This document shows positions 35,320-45,773 of a stretch of DNA of 64,000 bases, piece by piece (the stretch's first letter is position 1; every line of letters begins with the position of its first letter). The notes beneath the pieces were generated by a model. It did no database searches and had not been told where the DNA came from. It saw only the letters and a program-made list of their open reading frames with translations. Made by a program: the position numbers and the translations under genes. Source of the DNA: Brachypterus glaber (taxonomy: Eukaryota > Arthropoda > Insecta > Coleoptera > Kateretidae); assembly GCA_958510825.1 (NCBI GenBank), contig OY294049.1:23078945-23142944 (forward strand), in the 5' to 3' direction.

Positions 35320-37385
35320 GCTAAAACAGATTCCTTTAATATTTTTTGTTTTTATGCAAGCTGCAGTATCATAGACAAAATAAACAAATAGATTGATTTT
35401 TGACCGACTGCGCATACTTCTGCGTCCCGACTAAATGCGTTCTCCATTTTGATTCCAATTGTCCAACATAAAGTAAAAAAATATATATTTTATGTTGGTG
35501 ACACTGTGTTGCGTTAGATAGTAATATTATCTTTGTTAGAGATGTGTCTTTTCATTTCACTTCAGTAGTCAGTAAAAGTTTCTTTTTGTCGTTGTTTTGT
35601 TGCAACAGTTTGTTATATATGTAAAAACTAAATCAATATGTTATACTACACAGATATTTATTGATTTTTACCAGTAATTTAAATATAAAAATATAATTCT
35701 TTGCACACACCTCTAACATATTCGTGCAACAGGTTAACAACCTAATTTATGTATATTTTGAGTTTGTTTTCGAGGTTTTTCTGTTATTTTTTACTACGCG
35801 TTTGGCGTTTTGTGCTAGAAGGGTGAACATTTTATTTTATTATAGACTATATAATAGCGTTTTTGAACTTTTAAAGTCTTTCTGTGTTTTTTGTATATTT
35901 TATAGTGCTTTTTCAAAGAACTAGTAAAGTCTTTGCAATGACGTGTTTTATAAAAAGTTGTAGAAACATAAAACGACTGCTACCTGCAGACAGCAGTATC
36001 ATATTTTTTAGGTAAGTTTGATTTTTTTTAATATAACATAAGAAAACATTAAAAAGTAAGGTTCTGTCGTTTATTTATTTACATTTTACCCACTAATTTA
36101 AATTTCCCGGCTGATTTCTGATGTAATTTCCGATCAAAATGGAGGACTCGTAAATTTGTAGATAACCTTGAGATGACAGCTCATCTATGATCTTTGTCTA
36201 TGTGCAGTATAGAATAAAGCAGGGGGTATCATCTGGTATTACAGACCTAGCAACAAGAAATTAATAGTTTCGCATACCATTCTTAGATGGCGCTGGGTGT
36301 TTAATTCGTGATGTTCGACATATAAAAAAACAAGGTTGGCTCGCACCCCTCAATCCCCTCGTTGAATTTAACTATTTATATGTTTTTATTTTTATTGTTA
36401 TTATTTATTACATTTTTATCGTCTTTAAACATGTAGTTTATTATAATATAATGTTTTTTCTGTTAAAAAATAAAGTTTACGTATGTTGAGCTAACCTCTT
36501 CTACTCGCCAACCTTGGACCGTCACGAGACAAGCGCCTAATTTCAGCTCTCCGTGCCGGAGCTTGTTTTGGTTTTTTGTTCTTTGGTGTTCTTTTTTCTA
36601 ATGAGGGGACCTTGGTTTACGTTAATGTTAGTTTTAGCGTCTATTTGGTGTTTTTTTTGTAAAAAAATGTTTTTTAATAATATATCGATAAACGGTCGGC
36701 GCATGCGCAGTTTATCAAAACGCGGCATAAAGAGCTGCACTTAAGCGCTGCTGTCACGTTTTTTCTGTGGTTTGACATAACCTATAAATACTGTTGCTTT
36801 TGGCGCCTATTCTTTAACATGTGAATAAAAGTAAGTAAAATAAAAAAGCTAGCAATAATTATAAATATAAAGCAAAATAACAATTATGTTTAACTAATTA
36901 CAGTACTATGGAATGAATAAACGAATGTTTGATTGGATTGATAGCTGATAAGACCAAAAAGTTAGAAGAAACAAGGGTCATAGATTTTTCTATTAAAAGT
37001 AAGTACACCTGAATTTGTTTAAATACATTAATAAATATCGCTTAATATTGTTTTATTATTTACTACTAGAATGCCCTTGACAATTTTAATTTATGTCATG
37101 AAATTTGTTCTTATTGGAAGGTCACAATTTAGTATTTGTTTTTTGTTAGTACGAGTATTTTTAAATAAAACCATTACTATATATGCCAAACAGGCCCTAT
37201 TTGGTTTCAACATGAACATTGACATAAAAAATATTTCTCCCGCCAGCCTCTAGCAAGTGTATAAGAGAATTGACATACAATACCAAAATGCCCCACTTTT
37301 ATTTAGTTTTTAGTTTTGTTTGTTCAGTACGGGGTTCATAGCCCCCAACACCTGGTCTCTATTGACCTTTGTTAACCACACAGAC
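35320..37385. other. Intergenic DNA, no gene or element resolved
   Basis: Mixed AT-rich sequence with somewhat GC-richer patches near 36280-36360, 36500-36560 and 36690-36800. Open frames here are short and unlike any family I know. The last GBA1 exon, expected to the left of 44945 on the minus strand, was not recognised here. Confidence 0.4.
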
Positions 37386-37398
37386 CTCCTTAAGGATA

Positions 37399-37859
37399 TA
37401 AAGAACTTTCACTTTCGGGTTTAGACCGTGTTAATGGATTTTCACTTTCCGACGTTTCGTCTCTTACTACTAGAGACATCTTCAGGGACATGTACATGAA
37501 ACAGGTCATAAAATCAATTTGTCTGAAACAAAACAAATATTAACAGAAAACAGAAAAATGCCAAGGAAGATACGGGAATCGATAGAAATCATCAAGCATC
37601 CTAACAATATCAATCGGGACACTGGTTACCACTTACCTGCAATATGGAAGTCTTTGATAGGAAAAACCTCGTCACGGGTGAATAACCACAACTCGTCATA
37701 AATAGTGGCACAAGTTGATTCGAAACTTAGTTTCAGATTAATCCCTGAAGATGTCTCTAGTAGTAAGAGACGAAACGTCGGAAAGTGAAAATCCATTAAC
37801 ACGGTCTAAACCCGAAAGTGAAAGTTCTTTATATCTTAATGGCCGTGAAAGCTTAAAAA
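37399..37859. mobile_element. Short Penelope-like element, arm plus tail
   Basis: Flanked by a 13-bp target duplication, CTCCTTAAGGATA (37386-37398 and 37860-37872). The first ~95 bases are the inverted terminal arm (GAACTTTCACTTTCGGGTTT), and from about 37490 the sequence is the forward 3' end of the same family as 13973-14996. It keeps only the last part of the ORF (from about HVHETGH, then SETKQILTENRK, 37500-37701) and the terminal region. At 461 bp it is a miniature copy, presumably moved by enzymes from a full element. Confidence 0.9.
37740..37790 (+). ncRNA. Hammerhead-like core in the short Penelope element
   Basis: CCCTGAAGA, GTCTCT / AGAGAC and GAAACGTC occur exactly as at 14870-14920. 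The complementary motif lies on the minus strand at about 37445-37488. The same doubts apply: an extra U and no evident stem III partner. Confidence 0.45.
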
Positions 37860-37872
37860 CTCCTTAAGGATA

Positions 37873-39085
37873 ATTATATCATCCCTGTTTTTTTTGTCAA
37901 CAGCAGTATTTTTTATTATTTTAGGCCCCGCTAAGCCCCCCTAGATATGCGCATAATTTCTTTAAAAAAAATTATTCTCACCCTGAAATAATAACTATTT
38001 GTTAGTAACAAAGTCATACATGTCCAATTATTTAAACACCTCTTGTTTTTTTAGGAAAAGTTGGAGATAAGACAAGATGGATAAAGGAAGATACAATTCA
38101 ACTTAATGGGATCCCAGGACAGCCCCCCCGGCCTTGGTTTGAGCCCACCTGGTATTTTTTGGGGCCCCAATTTTCTTTTGCAGGGGCGCCAAGTTTGGTA
38201 AAAACCGTCAAGGACAAAGCCTTTTTCCTTGAAGGTAATTTTTGGGGCGCCATTTTTTTTGCAGGGGGCGCCAAGTTCGGTAGATACCGTCAGGGGTAAA
38301 CTTTTTTTTCGTAAAGGTAATTTTTGGGGCAGCATTTTTTTTGCAGGGGCTCCAAGTTTGGCAGAAACCGCTAGGGACAAAGCTTTTTTAATTTTTGGGG
38401 CGACAATTTTTTTTCGCTGATCCCCTGGTATTTTTTTGGAGCGCCAATTTTGTTTTACAGGGGCGCCAAGTTACGGACCTGTCCCAGGATATCAGCTGAA
38501 TTATTTTCATAATATTTTTTACTACTAAGAACTACTTCTTTAGGGGCTATTCAACAATTAGGTCACCATGGGGTCAGAGGTCAAGTTACAAAACAAAAAG
38601 TGGGGTGGGGGGGTTTGATGTATTAGTAGCGATATTTTTTCGGGGGGTAGAAGCCAAATTGACACGGGGTCAAAAGTTGTCTAAATTGTGGGGACGTAAT
38701 TTTTGAATAGCCCCTAAAAATGTTAGAGTAAACATTATGTTTATAATTATTAAGTACCTATTTGATAATAGGCGCGTAGATGGGATTTTTTCTTGGGGGG
38801 GGGGGGGGGTAGTCAGCCTCCAGTGTCGGACTGGGAAGCCCAAGGCTAGTGAGATTTCTAGCCTATGGGGCCCAGCTATTAAAAATGTAATTTTTTTTCC
38901 TTTCTAAAATAAAATTTTTCATTCAAAATTTGACGCCCGTACCAAAACAAAAAAAAACACCCTCAGAAAAAAGCTTTGTCCCTGAGCGTTTCTACAAAAT
39001 TTGACGCCCCTACCAAAACAAAAAAAGCACTCCGAAAAAAAATCTTTGTCCCTGAGCGTTTCTACAAAATTTGACGCCCACCTTT
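37873..39085. repeat. GGGGCGCCAAGTTTGG-type tandem repeats
   Basis: 38150-38470 holds about four units of roughly 90-100 bp, each with GGGCGCCAAGTTTGG, AACCGTCAGGGACAAAGC-like words and AATTTTTGGGGCGCC. 38925-39400 holds the same family in reverse orientation (AAATTTGACGCCCCTACCAA, GCTTTGTCCCTGAGCG), so the two blocks form a diverged inverted pair around about 38480-38920. The middle contains a G-run (38799-38811). No coding sequence is seen. Confidence 0.65.
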
Positions 39086-39226
39086 GGAAACGTGCAAGTA
39101 TTACGTAACGCAAATTTTAATCATTTTGGACCCCCCCCGTAACGCTATTTTCCTATACCATTAAAATGGGCGTAACACTTCAAAATGACCCCACCCCCCC
39201 TATTTACGTAATACTTGAACGTTCCC
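39086..39226. mobile_element. GGGAACGTTC-type MITE
   Basis: GGAAACGTGCAAGTATTACG at the left and GTAATACTTGAACGTTCCC at the right, with the same C/G-run centre as 8807-8956 (CTATTTTCCTATACCATTAA is shared as complement). Flanks are TTT and TTA, an imperfect 3-bp duplication. It is inserted inside the GACGCCCCTACC repeat block. Confidence 0.85.
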
Positions 39227-39634
39227 TTAGCGCCCCTACCAAAACAAAACAAAAACACCCTCCAAAAGAAAAAAGCGTTTCTACAAAAGTTGGCGCCCCT
39301 ACCAAAACAAAAACAACACCCCTCGACCTCCGAAAAAAAAGGCTTTGTCCCTGGGCGTTTTTACAAAATTTGGCGACCCAAGCAAAAAACACCCATTATT
39401 TTAATTTTTCAATTTTTTATTTAAAATAACAAAAAAATATATAACAAAGACTCTTGGGGGGTAAATACCCCCTCTAACCCCCCCATATCTACGCACCTGT
39501 TTGATAAAATATTTTTCTTTATACTTATATATTTTTTTTTTAGGTATTTACATAGAGTTTGTATTATAGTTATATTACAATTTTGTTAAAAAAAATACCT
39601 TATTAATTTCTTGTTTTTTTTTATTACCCACACA
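39227..39634. repeat. Continuation of the GCGCCCCTACCAAAAC repeat block and AT-rich DNA
   Basis: Two more units of the 38925-39085 repeat (AGCGCCCCTACCAAAAC, GCGTTTCTACAAAAGTTGGC) run to about 39390, then AT-rich sequence follows. Open frames of 60-90 codons here are repeat by-products. Confidence 0.55.
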
Positions 39635-39694
39635 ACCATTATATTGATTTAGGCGTTCGGCAATTTTGTCGAATGCCTAAATCAAAGTAATGGT
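39635..39694. repeat. 60-base hairpin
   Basis: ACCATTATATTGATTTAGGC and GCCTAAATCAAAGTAATGGT pair with few mismatches around a GTTCGGCAATTTTGTCGAAT tip. The size and shape are like a microRNA precursor, but no conserved mature sequence is recognised, and a tiny MITE is as likely. Confidence 0.6.
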
Positions 39695-40849
39695 CCAAAA
39701 AAAAAATAAAAATATTATTTTTAATTTGAATAAGCCGCCATTATGTGCCAGCTGATGTTTAGTTTTCGCATATCATTCATAGGGCGGCGACACATACCAT
39801 TCGTGGTATTATGTGTTGCCTAACTTTAACATGGGGCTTGGGCTTCTGGTGGGTGTTCTGTGGAATAAAGGTGACGATGACTGCGACTAGATGGCAAGTT
39901 TTGCAGCAGCACCGCTAACGTTCATGTAGGCGTAATTGAGTTGGCACCCCCCCACGAAACGAACGAGTCGGCAAAATCGTAGGTCAGTCGGAAATATTTT
40001 TTGCCGCGATGACCTTCTTTTTAGTCATCATTTTTGGCAGCGAGGAGTTTTTTTTGTTTTTCATTCGGCAAATTTTACCTTCACACCCCCCTTGTATCGT
40101 CCCTGGATGGCTGGAGTAGGGGAAGGTGGCCCTGAACAAACTACGCTTTATCTAAGCTTTGTGAAAGCTTCGTCAAAAATGCGTTAAAAAAAACAAAGCT
40201 TTGACGAAGCTTTCACGAAGTTTTAGCAAATCTTTTGATACATCGATTTTGCGGTGAAGCCAGACCGATTTCCATCAATTTCCACGAGATTTCCACGATT
40301 TTCAATAAGAATATTTTAAATTTGGTGACAGGATCACAGAAAACGCTATAGTTGCATACATTTTCCAAACAAAAAATCTTTGTCAAAACTTCGTTAAAAC
40401 TTTTAAAAGTAAGTAAAAGCCTCGGTAAAAGCTTTGTAACAGGAGAACATGTTCTACAGAAACGCTATATAGTATTAGAGTGGACCTTATATTTTTTTAT
40501 TATCTTAAAATTTTTATTTAGATGTAACTTAAGTTCAATTAAAATTTCTTAAAATATGAGAGTGATCAAACTTCTCAAAGGGTGCTAAAAGAGACCCTAA
40601 AATTCGTAAAATTACCATAAATCGTAAAAAATCGTTAAAAATTTTCTGTAATTTTTGTATAAGTGGAAATTTTAAAGGGATTGAAATCCATTCTTTTTCC
40701 TTTTGAGCATACAAAAGTATGTACGAAGTTTCAAACTGATAAAAATATTCTAACTTGCCAAAAATCCGCCGAAAATCCGCCAAAGTTGGCCCTAACACTA
40801 AAATTAACGAATGTCTATCATAAATGTGAGTCAAACGGTAAACAATCTA
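39695..40849. other. Intergenic DNA with a small palindrome
   Basis: Around 40152-40222, CTTTGTGAAAGCTTCGTCAA and TTTGACGAAGCTTTCACGAA are inverse copies. Nothing coding was recognised; the open frames 40352-40887 on both strands lack family features. Confidence 0.45.
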
Positions 40850-41087
40850 AAAATGTATCAGATCGGACTGAATTTATTTTTATTTAATGCATTCTAAATT
40901 AGAATTTCTAATATTTATTCATAATATTAAAATAATTTAACTAAAACAAAACGATCTAAGCGCCAGATAAGAGCTCCTAAATATTTGGCGCTTAGCTCGT
41001 TTTGTTTTAGTTAAATCATTTTAATATTATTAATAAATATTAGAATGCATTAAATAAAAATAAATTCAGTACGATCTGAAACATTTT
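40850..41087. mobile_element. 238-bp foldback MITE
   Basis: AAAATGTATCAGATCGGACT at the left mirrors AGTACGATCTGAAACATTTT at the right. The arms stay complementary through AATTTATTTTTATTTAATGC, ATTAAAATAATTTAACTAAA and CAAAACGATCTAAGCGCCA to a loop near 40975. No TSD could be separated from the palindromic flanks. Confidence 0.85.
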
Positions 41088-43140
41088 TAAAATATTTATT
41101 TACCGTCATACTGCGTAATTATTATCTAATTAGATATTAATAGATATTAATAGATATTAATAGATATTAATATCCTGGTGCTATATTTATCCTTAGCGTT
41201 TACTAACTTTTGGAACCATTGAATTATTTTTTGGGCCCTGCAAGTAGACCCCTTGCAAAAATAGCCGATTTTATCATATTTGTTATTGTTTTCAGAGTTT
41301 TTTATCACTAACCGTTAAAATACTCCGTAATTATGATCTTATATTTTTATTTTATAAAACTAACTATATTCTATACACAAACATATGAAAAGTATATAAT
41401 ATAAAAAATATATTTATACATTTATATATTATATACTTTTCAAACCTGTTGTAAAACTATTTACTGTGCGATTTTTAATTTACTACTATTTATTTTCTAC
41501 AGTTCATAAAGTCTGGCTTGGCAGTCTGGTTCCTTGGTCTCAATTTCTACCGCTAGGTGGCGACACCCTCTGGTCATTTTCGTCAACCGAAAAAACGAAA
41601 AAAAAAATTTTTTTTTCACGATTTTTTTTAATATATTTTTTCAGGATTTCTTCAGGACTCGGAGATGTCTTCAGCTGAATTTTCCATCATTGACCATTGT
41701 GAGTTTGTACCCCGCTTGCCCAACAGTTTTAGAACATAATCACGCAGTATTTTAACGGCTTTGGTCTGTTTTTTCAAGCACAGTAAATATTATTACAATA
41801 TGTTTGAATAGTATGTTTGTGTATAGAAAATAGTTATGTTTTATATACTACGCAGTATATTCGCACATCCAATATTCGAATATGTTTTGAAAATATTCAC
41901 TGTGCGATTTTTAATTTACTATCTTGCTTGGTGAAACAGACCATAGTAATAAAAAACTCTGAAAACAATAATAGAGGAAAGTCGCCTAATTTCGGATACC
42001 ATTTACAATGTATTCAATATTTAATACTCGCTATTACTTTTTGATATTTTTTTTATATAACCAGATACAACTTATTATAGCGAACCATGATTAATTATAA
42101 AAGCAATTTTATTACAGTTTATTTTTTCCAAAAAACACGGTTAAAAAAAATCAGCGCATTTTTGTGCATTTGAAAAAGGGCTCCTAATTTCGGACATATC
42201 CGAAAAAATTTTTTCAAGAGTGGATCTGGATCCCATTGCTTATGTTTCTTGTTATTCCTTCACATTTAAGACGTAATTTAATCATTAAGCGATTTTCTAC
42301 GAAATACTATAGGAACTATAATTTTAGATTCCCAATTTCGAATATCTTAGTATCTTAGGTAATTTTCGTTTTTTCAAAATTGTTTATCTTAGTTTGTTGT
42401 ATCCTTATAAAAATAATAATTAATGGTTGGTTATCCTGAATAATAATTACCTTGCGGATATCCGAAATTGTGAATCAAATGCACAAAAATGGTCTATCCG
42501 AAATTAGGCAACTTTCAGCTTTTTAGATTAGAAATTTGTAGAATGTTTACGTTTTCAAATTGCTTAATTATGAATAGTGGATCAACTTAACTAACATCAT
42601 AACTTACCCAAGACAGAATCACGAACTTTTATAACGATTATTTATAAAATAAACAAGCATAATAATGCAACTGAGCACAAAACTGCCATTTGCAATATAA
42701 ACGATTTGTGCTGCCATTTAAAGGGGAGAAGCTCTACCGTTATCATATTACAGGACAGATTTAGTTTGGCTTTTGGCTTCACATAAAAGTAGGTTTCTGT
42801 TTACCTTTGCAGACAGTATCTTAAATACACTACTATCCGAAATTTGGAAACCATCCGAAATTAGGCGCATTTCCTCTATATCTGATAAAATAGGCCATTT
42901 TTGAAAATTTGCCCCAAAAAATTATTTTTTGGTCTCAAAAGTTAGTCAACGCTAATAATAAATATAGTACCATGATATTAGATTATAATTTCGCAGTATT
43001 TCAACGACTAGTAATAAAAAAACTCTGAAAACAACAATAAACATGATAAAATCGGCCATTTTTGAAAATTTGGACCCCTTGCAGGGCCTAAAAAATTATT
43101 CAGTGGTCCCAAAAGTTAGTCAACGCTAAGAATTAATATA
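41088..43140. mobile_element. Diverged foldback hosting nested MITEs
   Basis: The left arm (about 41170-41320: CTTAGCGTT, ACTTTTGG, GGGCCCTGCAAG, CCCCTTGCAA, TGTTTTCAGAGTTTTTTAT) is mirrored twice to the right: at 42880-42980, and more completely at 43005-43135 (AAAAAACTCTGAAAACAACA, GACCCCTTGCAGGGCC, CAACGCTAAG). Between them lie a TGGTCTG MITE (about 41763-41947) and the element 41974-42876. A short TAATAGATAT microrepeat lies at 41130-41170. Confidence 0.65.
41974..42876. mobile_element. TA-flanked element with GAGGAAAGTCGCCTAATTTC ends
   Basis: A 903-bp element starting GAGGAAAGTCGCCTAATTTC and ending GAAATTAGGCGCATTTCCTC, with TA on both sides (41972-41973 and 42877-42878). The surrounding foldback arm reads on correctly across it, showing that it was inserted there. 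TA targets fit Tc1/mariner. The motif CCTAATTTCGGA or its complement recurs inside (42185, 42455, 42498), and no transposase is seen. Confidence 0.8.
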
Positions 43141-43174
43141 GTATGTACGACGTAGGTACTATTAGTACGTTTTA

Positions 43175-43307
43175 GGGCCACTTGCACCTACGATGGTAAC
43201 TTTAAACTTGGATTAAATTGACGATCGACCAATCAGAATGCTGCATTTTTAACTTAAACTCAGTTTTGTCTAGATAATCCCAGTTTCAACGTTGGTGCAA
43301 GTGGCCC
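43175..43307. mobile_element. Harbinger-type MITE, third copy
   Basis: GGGCCACTTGCACCTACGAT at the left and ACGTTGGTGCAAGTGGCCC at the right, with TTA at 43172-43174 and 43308-43310. It is the best preserved of the three copies, 133 bp. Confidence 0.9.
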
Positions 43308-43310
43308 TTA

Positions 43311-44021
43311 GTAACTAGCTAATAACTGTACAAAATAAAATGTTTTTTGTAGATTTTAATGACCAATAATCAAAACTTTTAATTTTATTAAAATAAAAGT
43401 TCCCAGATGATATTTTTGACGCAAAATATTGTAATTTATAGCAATTAAACATACGTTTATTCTAGAGTACCAAAAAAAAATTTTTCTAAATACCTAAAGG
43501 CCTATTTAAAAAACCGGTATTGACTTAAAAATACCGGTGTTTTCAGTACCAATATTTAGGCGGTATTGTCGGTAGGTTTTGGTATTGCAATCCTTACCAT
43601 CAACTACATAATTTTTGGATAGGTATAAATAAAATAGCGTTCGTACAGTGGCAAATTAGTTTAATGGTAAATTTTCTTTATCCGATGATTTATAACAAAA
43701 ATACATAAACAAGAGTTACAGTATAAATTTACCAATAAATTAATGTTGTTATAGATTTTTTTATGGCAATAACAGATATTGTGCCTCTGTTTGCATCAAA
43801 TACATTTACAGTTTCATCACTTGTTTTCCTAAAAAAGATAATCTAAATAAAACAGAGATTGAACTGTGGATTTAAGGGCTTAGGGGCGCTGAACTTTTTT
43901 TGCAAATGCGCGAAATCAGTGGGTGTATTTTTTTAGAGGTGATGGCCTTTTTTTAGCCGTTAAAAATCGGTGTTTTTTTTAGAAAAAAGTTTGTAACATT
44001 AAATTTCTACTAGGACAATAA
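43311..44021. other. Intergenic DNA, nothing firm
   Basis: AT-rich. 43500-43590 has ACCGGTATT words in both orientations (AAACCGGTATTGACTTAAAA, AAATACCGGTGTTTT), possibly a remnant of a MITE like 34578-35311. Confidence 0.35.
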
Positions 44022-44274
44022 CCCTAGTAGAAATTTTACGTTAGATAAACGTTTTTTCTAATGCGATTTTAATGTATAAATGTCCCGATTTCTAACGTTA
44101 GAATTTCTAAAGGTAGCTGACTAACGTTAGAATAATGTTTATCTAACGTTTGGTAAACCTCATAACGTTAGATAAACGTTAGGCTAACGTTAGACCCTAA
44201 CGTTAGGCATCCAACATTTAAACCATGTTTATCTAACGTTAGATCAAGTCGTTCTAACGTTATTTTCCATCAGG
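44022..44274. mobile_element. MITE with internal TAACGTTAG repeats, copy 2
   Basis: It starts CCCTAGTAGAAATTTTACG and ends TTATTTTCCATCAGG. The interior has about ten TAACGTTAGA / TCTAACGTTA words in both orientations. It is in opposite orientation to 32616-32793. A CTACTAGG just left of it (about 44007) mirrors its own end, suggesting another truncated end there. Confidence 0.7.
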
Positions 44275-44298
44275 AAAGTCCAGTCATTCTGATGTTAT

Positions 44299-44630
44299 GA
44301 GCTCATGCGCACTAGCGGCTAAGTCGTGCGGCCAGGTCGCCACGAAATATCGAGCGCGACCAACAAGTATAACTCTAATAGTCAGTTAGTGTAGTTGTGA
44401 AATGAATGCCGAGCAAGCACTTGTTAAGTTTTTGACAAAGCTACTGTATTGGCCGCTAGTGCGCGCCCATCCAATATATGCAATATAAATAGTTGGTCAT
44501 ACTGCCACTGGGCCGCGTGTGCACCGCCACAGTTCTCGCTGGCCGTCGCTGCCATTGACAAACAAGTGCGCGGGGTGCATTAATCACATATTTGGGTCGC
44601 CGCGACTTGGCCGCTAGTGCGCAGGAGCTC
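44299..44630. mobile_element. GC-rich foldback-ended element
   Basis: GAGCTCATGCGCACTAGCGG at the left and CCGCTAGTGCGCAGGAGCTC at the right enclose 332 bp with a high GC and CpG content, quite unlike its surroundings. The inner right copy GGCCGCTAGTGCGCGC (44450) is a further partial repeat. There is no coding sequence; the open frame 44456-44722 crosses the element's edge. Confidence 0.65.
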
Positions 44631-44706
44631 TTATTTGCGTCGGCAGAAGGTTGGGCGTCGGGCGGCCGACGAACTAATATTTGTAGGGTTTCGACAGGTT
44701 TACCTA

Positions 44707-44917
44707 TGGTCTGTTTTTTCAAGCAAGATAGTAAATTAAAATTCGCATAGTAAATATTTTTACAACAGGTTTGAATAGTATATGTTGGTGTATAGAATAT
44801 AGTTATGTTTTATAAAATAAACTACGCAGTATATTCGCACATCCAATATTCGAATCTGTTTTGAAAATATTCACTGCGCGATTTTTAATTTACTACCTTG
44901 CTTGAAAAAACAGACCA
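44707..44917. mobile_element. TA-flanked MITE, TGGTCTGTTTTTTCAAGCAA termini
   Basis: Perfect inverted ends TGGTCTGTTTTTTCAAGCAAG, allowing one or two mismatches further in, with TA on both sides (44705-44706, 44918-44919). It is 211 bp long. A diverged copy lies at about 41763-41947 and a fragment at 41340-41500. It sits 27 bp beyond the donor of the GBA1 exon at 44945. Confidence 0.85.
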
Positions 44918-44944
44918 TAGTTTCCAAAACTTTAAGCAACTTAC

Positions 44945-45222
44945 TTGTTTAAAATAACCACAACAATTCCTCCATCAGGTCTTTTGAATGCAACTGACGG
45001 TATTTTGCTGTCAAATTGTGTTGTTTCAATTCTGTAAGAACCTACAGACACAAATTTTGAAAAATGGCCCAGTGCATAATACATTGGATTTTTGTAAAAT
45101 TCACCAGCTGTGGTATTAACTAAAATTGCTGAATCAACAAAATTACTAATGTATGTAGGACCACCCTTCATATCTAAGGCCATGTTCCAGTCCACCCATC
45201 CAGTTACATATCTGGTTGTATC
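44945..45222 (-). CDS. GBA1: Glucosylceramidase (GBA1), fourth exon in this window
   Basis: A minus-strand exon between acceptor TTTTTTTTAG (above 45222) and donor GTAAGT (44939-44944), 278 bases. It encodes DTTRYVTGWVDWNMALDMKG, then GPTYISNFVDSAILVN, FYKNPMYYALGHFSKFV and GSYRIETT, ending in GGIVVVILN. These are the C-terminal barrel strand and the start of the beta-sandwich domain of glycoside hydrolase family 30 glucosylceramidases. The enzyme cleaves glucosylceramide in lysosomes. Its first base follows a phase-0 junction with 53910-53986. The exon ends in phase 2, so a short final exon (about 25-40 residues) must follow; I did not find it in 34500-44944. Confidence 0.95.
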
Positions 45223-45600
45223 CTAAAAAAAAACTAAATATAAAAATTGCACACGTTAACCTTTTAAAAACTTCGGCACGGTATATTTTCGTAATATTTT
45301 TTTTTTTTTAACTAAAACGCTTTAACCTAGAGACTTTAACCCTTTCAGTCCCATCGCGGTATGTATACGTCAGTAAGTCAGTCATATGCATACCTTCTAA
45401 AATTAGATCGTTGTCAATCCGATCAGAGCAATTTTTTTATAGCTTATATTTCTCAACAATGGCTACAAAATGGCATACAAAATAATTTTTTTAAATGACA
45501 CCCTCTGTATATTTTTGCATTTCTGGATCAAAAAAAAGTACATCAACAGCTTTTTATTTTTTTAGTATTTTTTTTTTGTTTTTTTTTTTTTAATACAAGA
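45223..45600. other. GBA1 intron, AT-rich
   Basis: No element is resolved before the hAT-like MITE at 45601. It shares GATCGGATTG- and TTTTGTA-type words with 46480-46660 in inverted order (for example ATACAAAATGGC-like segments), hinting at a diverged foldback pair 45340-46670. Confidence 0.4.
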
Positions 45601-45765
45601 CGAGGGGTAAACCGGAGAGGAATTCAGGTGTATAAATTGGAGGAAATCTGGAGGAAATCTTTGAAGATTCCCTCATTTTCGAAGGAAATCATTAAAGGTT
45701 ACGAGGAAATTTTTGAAGATTTTCTCCTAAAGGTGTAAAAAACTTTGTCAGCGGTTTACCCCGCG
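45601..45765. mobile_element. Small hAT-like MITE with internal GGAAATCT repeats
   Basis: The ends CGAGGGGTAAACCGG and CGGTTTACCCCGCG are inverse copies. Flanks are ATACAAGA (45593-45600) and ATACGAGA (45766-45773), seven of eight equal. The interior is a run of GGAGGAAATCT / GAAGGAAATC words. The design is the same as the element at 464-1809 (CGAGGGGT end, 8-bp target, short GGAAGTCT repeats), but at one tenth of the size. Confidence 0.8.
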
Positions 45766-45773
45766 ATACGAGA

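Noticed and set aside
36543..36744. Overlapping open frames on both strands
   Set aside because: Short, mutually complementary, no recognisable domain.
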